A stretch of 64,000 nucleotides of DNA. Source: Bacteroides zhangwenhongii. GTDB lineage: Bacteria; Bacteroidota; Bacteroidia; Bacteroidales; Bacteroidaceae. The notes under the pieces are model-generated. The model searched no databases, had not been told where the DNA came from, and was given only the letters and a program-made list of their open reading frames with translations. Position 1 is the first letter of the stretch. The number at the start of each line of letters is the position of its first letter. The DNA lies in NCBI RefSeq assembly GCF_009193325.2, contig NZ_CP059856.1, forward strand, positions 4,154,001 through 4,218,000. The letters run 5' to 3'. This document shows positions 54,832 to 62,040 of this stretch, one piece after another. The position numbers and the translations under genes were made by a program.

Positions 54832-57800
54832 TTACGCTGTTTCTTCTTCCCCTTCTTCTTTCTCTTCCCCTTTACGGTAGGCCAACGGACTGACGTGATA
54901 AATCTCTTTGAAGCACTTACTGAAATAGCGCGAAGAAGAGAAGCCGATTCGGTCGGAGATTTCCGTGATATTCAGTTCCGGATTGTTCCGGAGCATGACG
55001 GCTCCTTTCTTGAGACGTATACTTAGGATGAAGTCGTTCGGAGTCTGTCCGGTAACGGCTTTCAACTTGGTAAACAGATTAGTACGTGCCATACCCATTT
55101 CGCGGGCGAAAATGTTGACGTTGAAATCCGGGTTGTCCAAATGGCGTTCAATAATAGCCATAGCGCGGTCCAGCATTTCCTTATCCATCGGGTTGGTAGC
55201 AAGCATTTGTGCGAAAGCCTGCGGTTGCTTGCTGAATTTCTCCTGTAACAGTCTGCGGGAATTAACCAAGTTGTTGCAACGGGAAATCAGCAGGTTCGTA
55301 TTGAACGGCTTGGTGATATAGTCGTCCGCACCGATTTTCAGTCCCTCAATATTATGTTCTATCGCAGTACGGGCTGTCAACAGTACCACCGGAATATGAC
55401 AGGTATTAAAGTCTGTCTTGATTCGTTTGCAAAGTTCTGTTCCGGACATACGGGGCATGACGACATCACTTAATATAATGCTAGGCATCTCTTCCTTCAC
55501 TTTTTCCAAAGCCTCTTCTCCGTCGGATGCGGTTGTGACCTGATAGAATGTTTCGAAAATGCTGACTAGCATTTGTTTGATAGATTCATTGTCTTCCACA
55601 ATCAACATCTTGGCATCCTCAATACGCTTGTTGCTCTCTTCTTCTTTCCATTCGGCATCGGGCAATACCTCAACTGAAGGAACGAACACGTCCGTTTGTT
55701 GCTGAATGGTGGATTCTACATCTTCCTTGACGATCTGCTCTTCCGTAAAGTGTTGGTTCCCAAGCTTGAGGGTGATGATGAAGCTGCTTCCCTTGCCGGG
55801 TTCACTTTCCACACGGATAGTGCCGTGATGCAGTTCTACGATTCCCTTTGTCAGCGCCAGACCAATGCCTGTTCCGGCTCCGGTGTTCAATGAGTTCAGA
55901 TGTTCGGTCTGGTAGAAACGGTCGAATATCTTATCGATTTCGGCAGCAGCAATACCCGAACCGGTATCTTTTATTTCTATGATGGCATGGTCTTGCTCCT
56001 GCGACACCTTGATTGTTATCGTATCTTCTGCTTTGGTATGTTTCAGAGCATTGGATAGAAGGTTATTGATTACTTTCTGCATCTGTTTCTGGTCATACCA
56101 TACTTCAATGTCATCTGTTTGCTTGATGAAGTTGAAGTTTATCTGCTTACTGCTTGCATACTCTAAGAAGAGCAGATAATTCTCGTAGAGGAACTCCACC
56201 AGATTATGCTTGCTCGTCTTTATCTTCATGTGTCCCTGTTCCTGTTTACGGAAATCAAGTAATTCTGTAATCAGTTCCCGCAACTGTAGACTGTTCTTAT
56301 AGATTCCTAATACCTTATTATATATATTAGGAGTAAATGTCTGTACTTGCAACAACGTTTCCACTTGTCCTACAATCAGGGTAAGCGGGGTACGGAACTC
56401 ATGGGAGATATTGGTAAAGAAACGAAGTTTGGACTGGTTCAGTGCTTCCAGATCTTCGATATGCTTCTTTTCGTATTTCAATGATTCCCGCAGCTTGATA
56501 CGTGAATTGTAGTTCTGGATAAGGAACCAGAACAGGCTGATTGTAATGACTGTATAGATCAGATAAGCCCACCATGTCTCGTACCAGGAAGGAAGTACCA
56601 GAATCTGGAGCCGTGCCTCTTCGATACCGTCCCGTTGCGATTTGATGATTAATGTATACTTGCCCGGATTCAGGTTGGTATATGTGATAAGCGTCTGTTG
56701 GCGGTATGTATGGTTCCACTCGTCGGAGAAACCTTCCAGGCGGTAGACTATCTCGTCTCTATTGGCGGGAATGAAATTGGATGTTGCATACTCCAGACTG
56801 AACATGGATTGGTCTGATTTCAGGCTGATTTTGGGAGTATGACAGATGGATTGTTCGAGAATTCCCGTCTCATCTCCGGGAAGTACTTCTTTGCCGTTGA
56901 CTAACAGGCGTGAAAGAATAATACTATATGATTTCGGTGTGAAATGCAACTTCTTCTCCCAGAAAGAAATCATTCCCTGAATACCTCCCAAAAATACTTC
57001 TCCATCGTGGGTTACGAATAGGGCATTCTCATTGACGGCTGTTAACGGGAATCCGTTTTCCGTACCATAATTGTAGAACTTCTTGTGCGGATAGTCGAAC
57101 TGCGAGAATCCTTGATTGGTGATTAATAATAAACTTCCTTTTTGGATAGATGATTCGAATACTTCATAGATGCAATCGCTGGATAAACCATCTTTTTGTA
57201 CATCGAAATTCTCGAAGTCATTGCTCTCTTCACGATAACGGTCAAGACCGCTTCCGGAAGTGGAGAACCACAGGTTGCCACTACTATCCAGCGTAATATT
57301 GTTGATGTTATTATTGCTGAGGCTATTCGGAGTAGCCGGATTATGTGAATAATTGGTCAGCTCCCCGCTGTCAAAGCGATAAGAGTAAACTCCTTCTCCG
57401 GTGGCCGCAATCCATAAAGTACCATTTTTATCGAAGCAAAGGCTGGCCACCATGCCGATATTTCTTCCTTCTTTGGTCTCTTTAAAAAGTTGCCGACAAC
57501 TACCTGTGGACGGGTTGAAAAGGCAGACTCCGTTCTGTGTGGCGATGACCAGCTTGTCTTTGTAGGGTACGATATCGCGTACAATATCCGATGGCAGTGA
57601 AGCAGGATCTCCTGCTTTCATCCGATATATGGTAAAGCGATTGGTTCGCAAGTCGAGTTTATTTAATCCTCCCAGATGGGTACCAATCCACATGATGTCG
57701 TTGTTCCGGTCGTAATAGATCGCTTTTACGTTATTGTGCGAAATACTATTTTTCCCTTCTTCATGTCGATACCAACGGTAGGTATTGCTTTTCCGGTTGT

Positions 57801-58893
57801 AGACATTGACACCTCCCCCTTCGGTGCAAATCCACAGATTACCGTCTTTGTCTTCTGTCATTCTTCCTACAATCGGACTGCTTAAACCTTCTTTTTCCGT
57901 GTCTCCTACTTTGTAGCGGGTGTATATTTCGTACTCCGGGTTAAAGTAATTGACACCTCCGAAATAAGTTCCCAGCCAGATGGTTCCCTGACCGTCTTTT
58001 ACGATACACCAGATAGAAGAGTGAGTGAGTCCGTCCGGTCTTCTGTCATCGGCTGTGTAAACCTGGAACTGACCGCTACTTTTGTCATAACGGTTCAAAC
58101 CGTAGAATGTCCCTATCCATAAATTACCGGCATTATCTTCGCAACAACTTCTGACAAAGTCGGAACATAGACTGTTCGGTTTTTTGGGGTCATGCCGAAG
58201 ATTTTCGATGTTACCGTCTGTCGTTATGTGGTATAGTCCTTCCTCCCAGCTACCTATCCATAACTCTTTAGAGGAGTCTTCGTAGATACTTGTGATATTG
58301 CCTTTTGTGATAGGTTGGGATACTGTTTTGTTCTCCGACAGGCAGTAAACTCCATTGCCGGTTGTCCCCATCCAGAGGTTCTTTTTATCGTCCAGATGCA
58401 GGCAGGATAAAGTGATATCCTTTCCCGCCAAATGATAATAAAGGTCGAAGTTGCCCGTACTTTCGTTATACACGAAAACTTCCTCTCTTTTACCTATATA
58501 TAGTTTCTCATTATAGTAGATGGCGTCTACATTCCCTTGCAGTAGTGTTTTAAACCGCTGAGTAGTCAGGTCAAATTCTGCGATACCGTCGGTACAAAGC
58601 AGGTACACTTTCCCCTTCTTATTTCCGGTGATACGCAATACTGTATTGCTGAACAGGCTGTTCGGGTCATTTTTTTTGAGTTTAAAACTTTTGATATCGT
58701 TACCGTTATACCGGTTCAGTCCCTCGCGTGTGCCGATCCATATAATTCCTCTTTCGTCAATATACATGCTATTGACAGAGAACTGTGAAAGGCCGTCATC
58801 CGTGGTCAAATGACTGAAAGTGATGTTTTGACCTTGTGTATGGACTGCAGAGATGCTTAAAAACAGCAGAAATAAAAGGGTTACTTTTTTCAC
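54832..58893 (-). CDS. Hybrid two-component sensor/regulator (HTCS) of the glycosaminoglycan PUL
   Basis: 1353 residues with the full HTCS layout. A signal peptide precedes about 650 residues of Reg_prop propeller repeats (for example GLSQFSVNSMYIDERGIIWIG), which form a periplasmic sensor. A Y_Y_Y domain (about 690-765) and a transmembrane helix 774-793 follow. The histidine kinase has phospho-acceptor His831 in FFTNISHEFRTPLTL and ATP-binding boxes (INNLLSNALKHT, DTGSGIA, GTGIGLALTKG). The receiver domain has Asp1143 in ILSDVVMPRMSG. A C-terminal AraC-type helix-turn-helix (about 1245-1340) has ISDRIGFSSSRYFSKCFK. Such proteins bind an oligosaccharide in the periplasm and activate PUL promoters directly. 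In B. thetaiotaomicron the BT3334 sensor responds to an unsulfated chondroitin disaccharide. Confidence 0.95.
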   Translation of the reverse strand: MKKVTLLFLLFLSISAVHTQGQNITFSHLTTDDGLSQFSVNSMYIDERGIIWIGTREGLNRYNGNDIKSFKLKKNDPNSLFSNTVLRITGNKKGKVYLLCTDGIAEFDLTTQRFKTLLQGNVDAIYYNEKLYIGKREEVFVYNESTGNFDLYYHLAGKDITLSCLHLDDKKNLWMGTTGNGVYCLSENKTVSQPITKGNITSIYEDSSKELWIGSWEEGLYHITTDGNIENLRHDPKKPNSLCSDFVRSCCEDNAGNLWIGTFYGLNRYDKSSGQFQVYTADDRRPDGLTHSSIWCIVKDGQGTIWLGTYFGGVNYFNPEYEIYTRYKVGDTEKEGLSSPIVGRMTEDKDGNLWICTEGGGVNVYNRKSNTYRWYRHEEGKNSISHNNVKAIYYDRNNDIMWIGTHLGGLNKLDLRTNRFTIYRMKAGDPASLPSDIVRDIVPYKDKLVIATQNGVCLFNPSTGSCRQLFKETKEGRNIGMVASLCFDKNGTLWIAATGEGVYSYRFDSGELTNYSHNPATPNSLSNNNINNITLDSSGNLWFSTSGSGLDRYREESNDFENFDVQKDGLSSDCIYEVFESSIQKGSLLLITNQGFSQFDYPHKKFYNYGTENGFPLTAVNENALFVTHDGEVFLGGIQGMISFWEKKLHFTPKSYSIILSRLLVNGKEVLPGDETGILEQSICHTPKISLKSDQSMFSLEYATSNFIPANRDEIVYRLEGFSDEWNHTYRQQTLITYTNLNPGKYTLIIKSQRDGIEEARLQILVLPSWYETWWAYLIYTVITISLFWFLIQNYNSRIKLRESLKYEKKHIEDLEALNQSKLRFFTNISHEFRTPLTLIVGQVETLLQVQTFTPNIYNKVLGIYKNSLQLRELITELLDFRKQEQGHMKIKTSKHNLVEFLYENYLLFLEYASSKQINFNFIKQTDDIEVWYDQKQMQKVINNLLSNALKHTKAEDTITIKVSQEQDHAIIEIKDTGSGIAAAEIDKIFDRFYQTEHLNSLNTGAGTGIGLALTKGIVELHHGTIRVESEPGKGSSFIITLKLGNQHFTEEQIVKEDVESTIQQQTDVFVPSVEVLPDAEWKEEESNKRIEDAKMLIVEDNESIKQMLVSIFETFYQVTTASDGEEALEKVKEEMPSIILSDVVMPRMSGTELCKRIKTDFNTCHIPVVLLTARTAIEHNIEGLKIGADDYITKPFNTNLLISRCNNLVNSRRLLQEKFSKQPQAFAQMLATNPMDKEMLDRAMAIIERHLDNPDFNVNIFAREMGMARTNLFTKLKAVTGQTPNDFILSIRLKKGAVMLRNNPELNITEISDRIGFSSSRYFSKCFKEIYHVSPLAYRKGEEKEEGEEETA

Positions 58894-58923
58894 TAATTCG
58901 TTCTTTTAAGGTATTACTATTGG

Positions 58924-58931
58924 CAAATATA
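58924..58931 (-). promoter_or_regulatory. -7 promoter element of the HTCS gene
   Basis: On the minus strand TATATTTG matches TAnnTTTG, giving a start near 58918 and a leader of about 25 nt. The candidate operator motif of its target genes is absent here, which fits constitutive expression of the sensor. Confidence 0.5.
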
Positions 58932-58975
58932 TTGTTTTTATTTGATTTCTGTGAACCTTATTAGAAGAAAGTAAC

Positions 58976-58983
58976 TATATTTG
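58976..58983 (+). promoter_or_regulatory. -7 promoter element of the CBM9-like gene
   Basis: TATATTTG matches TAnnTTTG, with a start near 58990 and ATG 59005 just downstream. An in-frame TTG at 58981 lies inside this element and is not a usable start. Confidence 0.5.
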
Positions 58984-59004
58984 TATCATCCAAACGAAAG
59001 AAAT

Positions 59005-59646
59005 ATGAAAGTAAAGAAAATTAGTGCGGCTAACGTAGAGGCTTGTTCGCTTCCGAAATTGTTCGATGAAGAAAAGATTGATTTCCAACCCATTCAATGT
59101 GTTAATTGGGCTGAGTATCCCTACAAGCCTAAAGTAAATTTTCGCATAGCTCACACGCAGGACTCTATTTTGTTGCATTTTAAGGTAAAGGAAGAGAGTA
59201 TACGTGCCAGATATGGAGAAGATAATGGTTCTGTATGGACCGACTCCTGTGTAGAATTCTTTTCTATACCGGCAGATGATGGGGTGTATTATAATATTGA
59301 ATGTAATTGTATCGGAACGATTCTGATTGGTGCAGGTCCTGCACGCAATGGCCGTGAACATGCTCCGAAAGAAATAACCGCCCTTGTGCAACGCTGGTCC
59401 AGTTTGGGTAATGTGCCTTTTGAAGAACAGGCTGACGAATCCGGTTGGGAAGTAGCCTTGATCATTCCTTATAAAGTGTTCTTCAAACATCAGATTGATT
59501 CCCTTGATGGAAAAGAGATAAAAGCTAACTTCTATAAATGTGGTGATGAGTTGCAGACTCCCCATTTCCTGTCATGGAATCCGATAGAAATAGAGAAACC
59601 GGATTTCCATCGTCCCGACTTTTTCGGAACACTGGAGTTTGAATAG
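59005..59646 (+). CDS. CBM9-like carbohydrate-binding family protein
   Basis: 213 residues from ATG 59005, no signal peptide. The sequence follows the CBM9-like family of Bacteroidota: an N-terminal strand pair, then VNFRIAHTQDSILLHFKVKE, the conserved VWTDSCVEFFSIP, YYNIECNCIGTILIG, SGWEVALIIPY and a C-terminal NFYKCGDELQTPHFLSWNPI. The fold is a single beta-sandwich without catalytic residues. The ligand is unknown and its cytoplasmic location is unusual for a binding module. It is divergent from the HTCS gene and so may or may not belong to the PUL. Confidence 0.85.
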   Translation: MKVKKISAANVEACSLPKLFDEEKIDFQPIQCVNWAEYPYKPKVNFRIAHTQDSILLHFKVKEESIRARYGEDNGSVWTDSCVEFFSIPADDGVYYNIECNCIGTILIGAGPARNGREHAPKEITALVQRWSSLGNVPFEEQADESGWEVALIIPYKVFFKHQIDSLDGKEIKANFYKCGDELQTPHFLSWNPIEIEKPDFHRPDFFGTLEFE

Positions 59647-59649
59647 CTT

Positions 59650-59842
59650 CTCACCACAGAGGACGCAGAGGACACGGAGAAAGGAAGATAAAAGTACATA
59701 ATCCGGATATAATAAAAGCAGATTCATGTAGATATTGCAATGATTAATACTTATGCAATCTACATGAATCTGCTTTTTGGTGTCTTAGGTTTTACTATCT
59801 TTATTTTAAAACCTCTGTGTCCTCTGCGTCCTCTGTGGTGAG
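59650..59842. repeat. 26-bp perfect inverted repeat enclosing an intergenic element
   Basis: The arm at 59650-59675 (CTCACCACAGAGGACGCAGA onward) and its exact reverse complement at 59817-59842 bracket 141 bp. Each arm is itself built of a 9-bp tandem word (CAGAGGACG, CAGAGGACA). The element fills the whole gap between the convergent CBM9-like and lpxA-like genes and contains the bidirectional terminator. It may be a miniature repeat element that inserted around or carries the terminator. Confidence 0.8.
59714..59777. terminator. Bidirectional rho-independent terminator
   Basis: A perfect 20-bp stem (AAAAGCAGATTCATGTAGAT at 59714-59733 with its reverse complement 59758-59777), extended by TGCA/TGCA after a 2-nt bulge. 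A-tract and T-tract ends serve both strands. It separates the convergent CBM9-like and lpxA-like genes. Confidence 0.8.
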
Positions 59843-59844
59843 TA

Positions 59845-60615
59845 TTATTTCACGATACCTCTTTCCGAGTTCTTCACGAAGTTTACGATATTCTCGATCT
59901 CCTCACTCATTGGCACTTGATCGATAATTTTCTGCACTGCATCCTGCACACTGAAGTTACCTTGGTAAATCAGGCGATATGCATTGGCAATGTGCCGGAG
60001 GACTCTTTCCGAAGTATTGCGGTGTTGTGACAGAACTACGGCATTTACTCCGTGATATGCCACCGGATTTCCCGACATGATAACGTATGGAGGTACATCC
60101 TTGGATATGCGGCAACCACTCTGTACGAGCGTCCAGCTACCGATATGACAATATTGATGTAACGTAACATTACCACTTAGGATAACGCAATCGTCCAATG
60201 TACACTCTCCGGCAATGGTACTACCAATACCAACTACACAGTTGTTGTTGATCTGTACGTCATGGCAAAGATGTACTTTATCCATCAGATAATTGCCATT
60301 TCCTATTTTAGTAGCATTGCCGGCAAATGTAGCACGGCTGATAACTACGTTCTCGCGAATATCATTGTTGTCACCGATAATCAGGCTGCTCTCTTCTCCC
60401 GTAAAGTGGAAATCTTGCGGTTCCGCTCCGAGAACGGCATTCTGATGTACCTTGTTCCCTTTTCCCATTTTAGTACCTTTCAGGATACTAGCGTAAGACA
60501 TGATGATGCAATCATCTCCGATCTCTACATTCTTTTCAATGTAGGCAAAAGGCAGAACTGTTACATTCTTACCTAATTTTGCTTCGGGGTCTACGTAAGC
60601 TAACGGACTAATCAT
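59845..60615 (-). CDS. lpxA: LpxA-family acyl-ACP--UDP-sugar O-acyltransferase, probable paralogue
   Basis: 256 residues, a left-handed parallel beta-helix of hexapeptide repeats (residues 1-190) with a helical C-terminus. The catalytic His118 in KVHLCHDV, corresponding to E. coli His125, and the DVPPYVIMSGNP loop are conserved. The segment that is GLKRRGF in E. coli LpxA is VLSQHRN here (from Val194), so the two arginines that contact the substrate are Gln197 and His198. It is not next to lpxC/fabZ but 27 nt after an efflux outer-membrane factor. It may be a second copy with altered acyl or sugar preference. The standard role is the first step of lipid A synthesis. Confidence 0.85.
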   Translation of the reverse strand: MISPLAYVDPEAKLGKNVTVLPFAYIEKNVEIGDDCIIMSYASILKGTKMGKGNKVHQNAVLGAEPQDFHFTGEESSLIIGDNNDIRENVVISRATFAGNATKIGNGNYLMDKVHLCHDVQINNNCVVGIGSTIAGECTLDDCVILSGNVTLHQYCHIGSWTLVQSGCRISKDVPPYVIMSGNPVAYHGVNAVVLSQHRNTSERVLRHIANAYRLIYQGNFSVQDAVQKIIDQVPMSEEIENIVNFVKNSERGIVK

Positions 60616-60642
60616 AATAGTATTATATATTTAAAGTTATTC

Positions 60643-62040
60643 TTATCTTCCACCACCCAATGCCTGATAGAGGCTTACTACAGCTTGCATCTGATCAAAG
60701 CAGTCGGACACCTGAGAGAGCTGTGCACTCAAATAGGATTGTTGTGCAGACAGTACTTCCAGATAGGTTGAGGTTCCTAAGTTAAACAATTCTTTTGTAT
60801 CTTCCGAAGCTTTCTGTGCAGATTCTACCTGCATTTTTCTGGATTCTACCTTTTCGCTGGTCTTTTGGTATAGACTTAACGCGTTGCTAACCTCACTACC
60901 GGCATTCAATAAGGCCTGTTGGAAAGATAATTTAGCCTGTTCCTCCTGCGCTTTGGCAGCTTTCAAGCGAGCGATGTTCTGTCCCCGATAGAACAAAGGC
61001 TGTGTCAGTGAACCAACAACGGAAGCCAATAATTTACCGGGATTAACGATCCCTGCTCCTGAATTGTTTGTCCATCCTGCCGAACCGCTGAGTGTGATTT
61101 GCGGATAGAAAGCGGCACGTGCGGAGTTGGTGTCATAGTAGCAACTTGCCAGTGACATTTCGGCTGCTTTTACATCCGGACGGTTGGATAACAATTGAAT
61201 AGGTATGCCTGCAGAAAGCTCGGTCGGAAGTACTTGTGCTTCCAATACGCCACGCTTGATGGCATGAGGAGCTTCTCCTAAAAAAGTAGACAGGGCGTTC
61301 TCCGTTTCACGGATACTTTGTTCGATATCAGGAATGGTAGCAAGTACTTGTGCATAAGCAGCTTTACTTTGTTCAACACCGGCTGAATTGATGTTGTACA
61401 TTGCTGCATCTTTCATCGCTTCCATTGTTTCGGCATTGCGCTTCAGAATTTCGGCCGTCTCTTTAGTTATTTCCAGTTGGCGGTCAAGCATTAACAACGT
61501 GTAGTACATATTGGCTACATTTGAGATTACTTGAGTTTGTACAGCCTGACGGTATGCCTTAACCTGTTTCAAAGTAACCTGTGCATTCCGTTTTGAGTTC
61601 AGTAACTGACCGAACAAATCGACTTGCCAACTGGCTGTAACCGGTAATGAATAAGTTTTTGTAGCTGCATTCTTGTTAAAGCTGCTGATTGTTCCTTGTG
61701 GAGACAATCCCAAAGATGGGGCATAAGCCAGACGTGCAGACATCAGGGAGGCTTGTGCGGCTTTCACATTCTGCGCGGCAGACAAGAGGTCAGTATTTTG
61801 GTTCAGTCCCGCTTCGATGAGAGACTGTAGTTGCGGGTCGGTGAAGACTTCTCTCCACGGCAGATTACCGAAGTTGGTCGTATCCGAAACCAGTGTATCG
61901 TTATCCGCTACCGGATCGCGATACAGGCCGGAAGTTGTGATATCTTCGGGTCTGTCATACGACTTATAGATGTGGCAGCTGCTCAAGAGAGCAGTTGCAC
62001 ACAACATATATAGAATCTGTTTCTTCATATCGAATTTCAT
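60643..62040 (-). CDS. RND efflux outer-membrane factor (OprM/NodT-type lipoprotein)
   Basis: 465 residues, lipobox ending at Cys22. It has two long OEP repeats with Ala/Gln/Leu-rich coiled helices (LLSAAQNVKAAQASLMSARLAY, and AAKAQEEQAKLSFQQALLNAGSEV) and the motif RPDVKAAEMSLASCYYDTNSARAAFYPQITLSGSAGW, all diagnostic of this family. It forms the TolC-like trimeric duct of a tripartite pump. Its ATG shares one base with the stop codon of the upstream RND gene (TAATG), so the two are translationally coupled. Confidence 0.94.
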   Translation of the reverse strand: MKFDMKKQILYMLCATALLSSCHIYKSYDRPEDITTSGLYRDPVADNDTLVSDTTNFGNLPWREVFTDPQLQSLIEAGLNQNTDLLSAAQNVKAAQASLMSARLAYAPSLGLSPQGTISSFNKNAATKTYSLPVTASWQVDLFGQLLNSKRNAQVTLKQVKAYRQAVQTQVISNVANMYYTLLMLDRQLEITKETAEILKRNAETMEAMKDAAMYNINSAGVEQSKAAYAQVLATIPDIEQSIRETENALSTFLGEAPHAIKRGVLEAQVLPTELSAGIPIQLLSNRPDVKAAEMSLASCYYDTNSARAAFYPQITLSGSAGWTNNSGAGIVNPGKLLASVVGSLTQPLFYRGQNIARLKAAKAQEEQAKLSFQQALLNAGSEVSNALSLYQKTSEKVESRKMQVESAQKASEDTKELFNLGTSTYLEVLSAQQSYLSAQLSQVSDCFDQMQAVVSLYQALGGGR

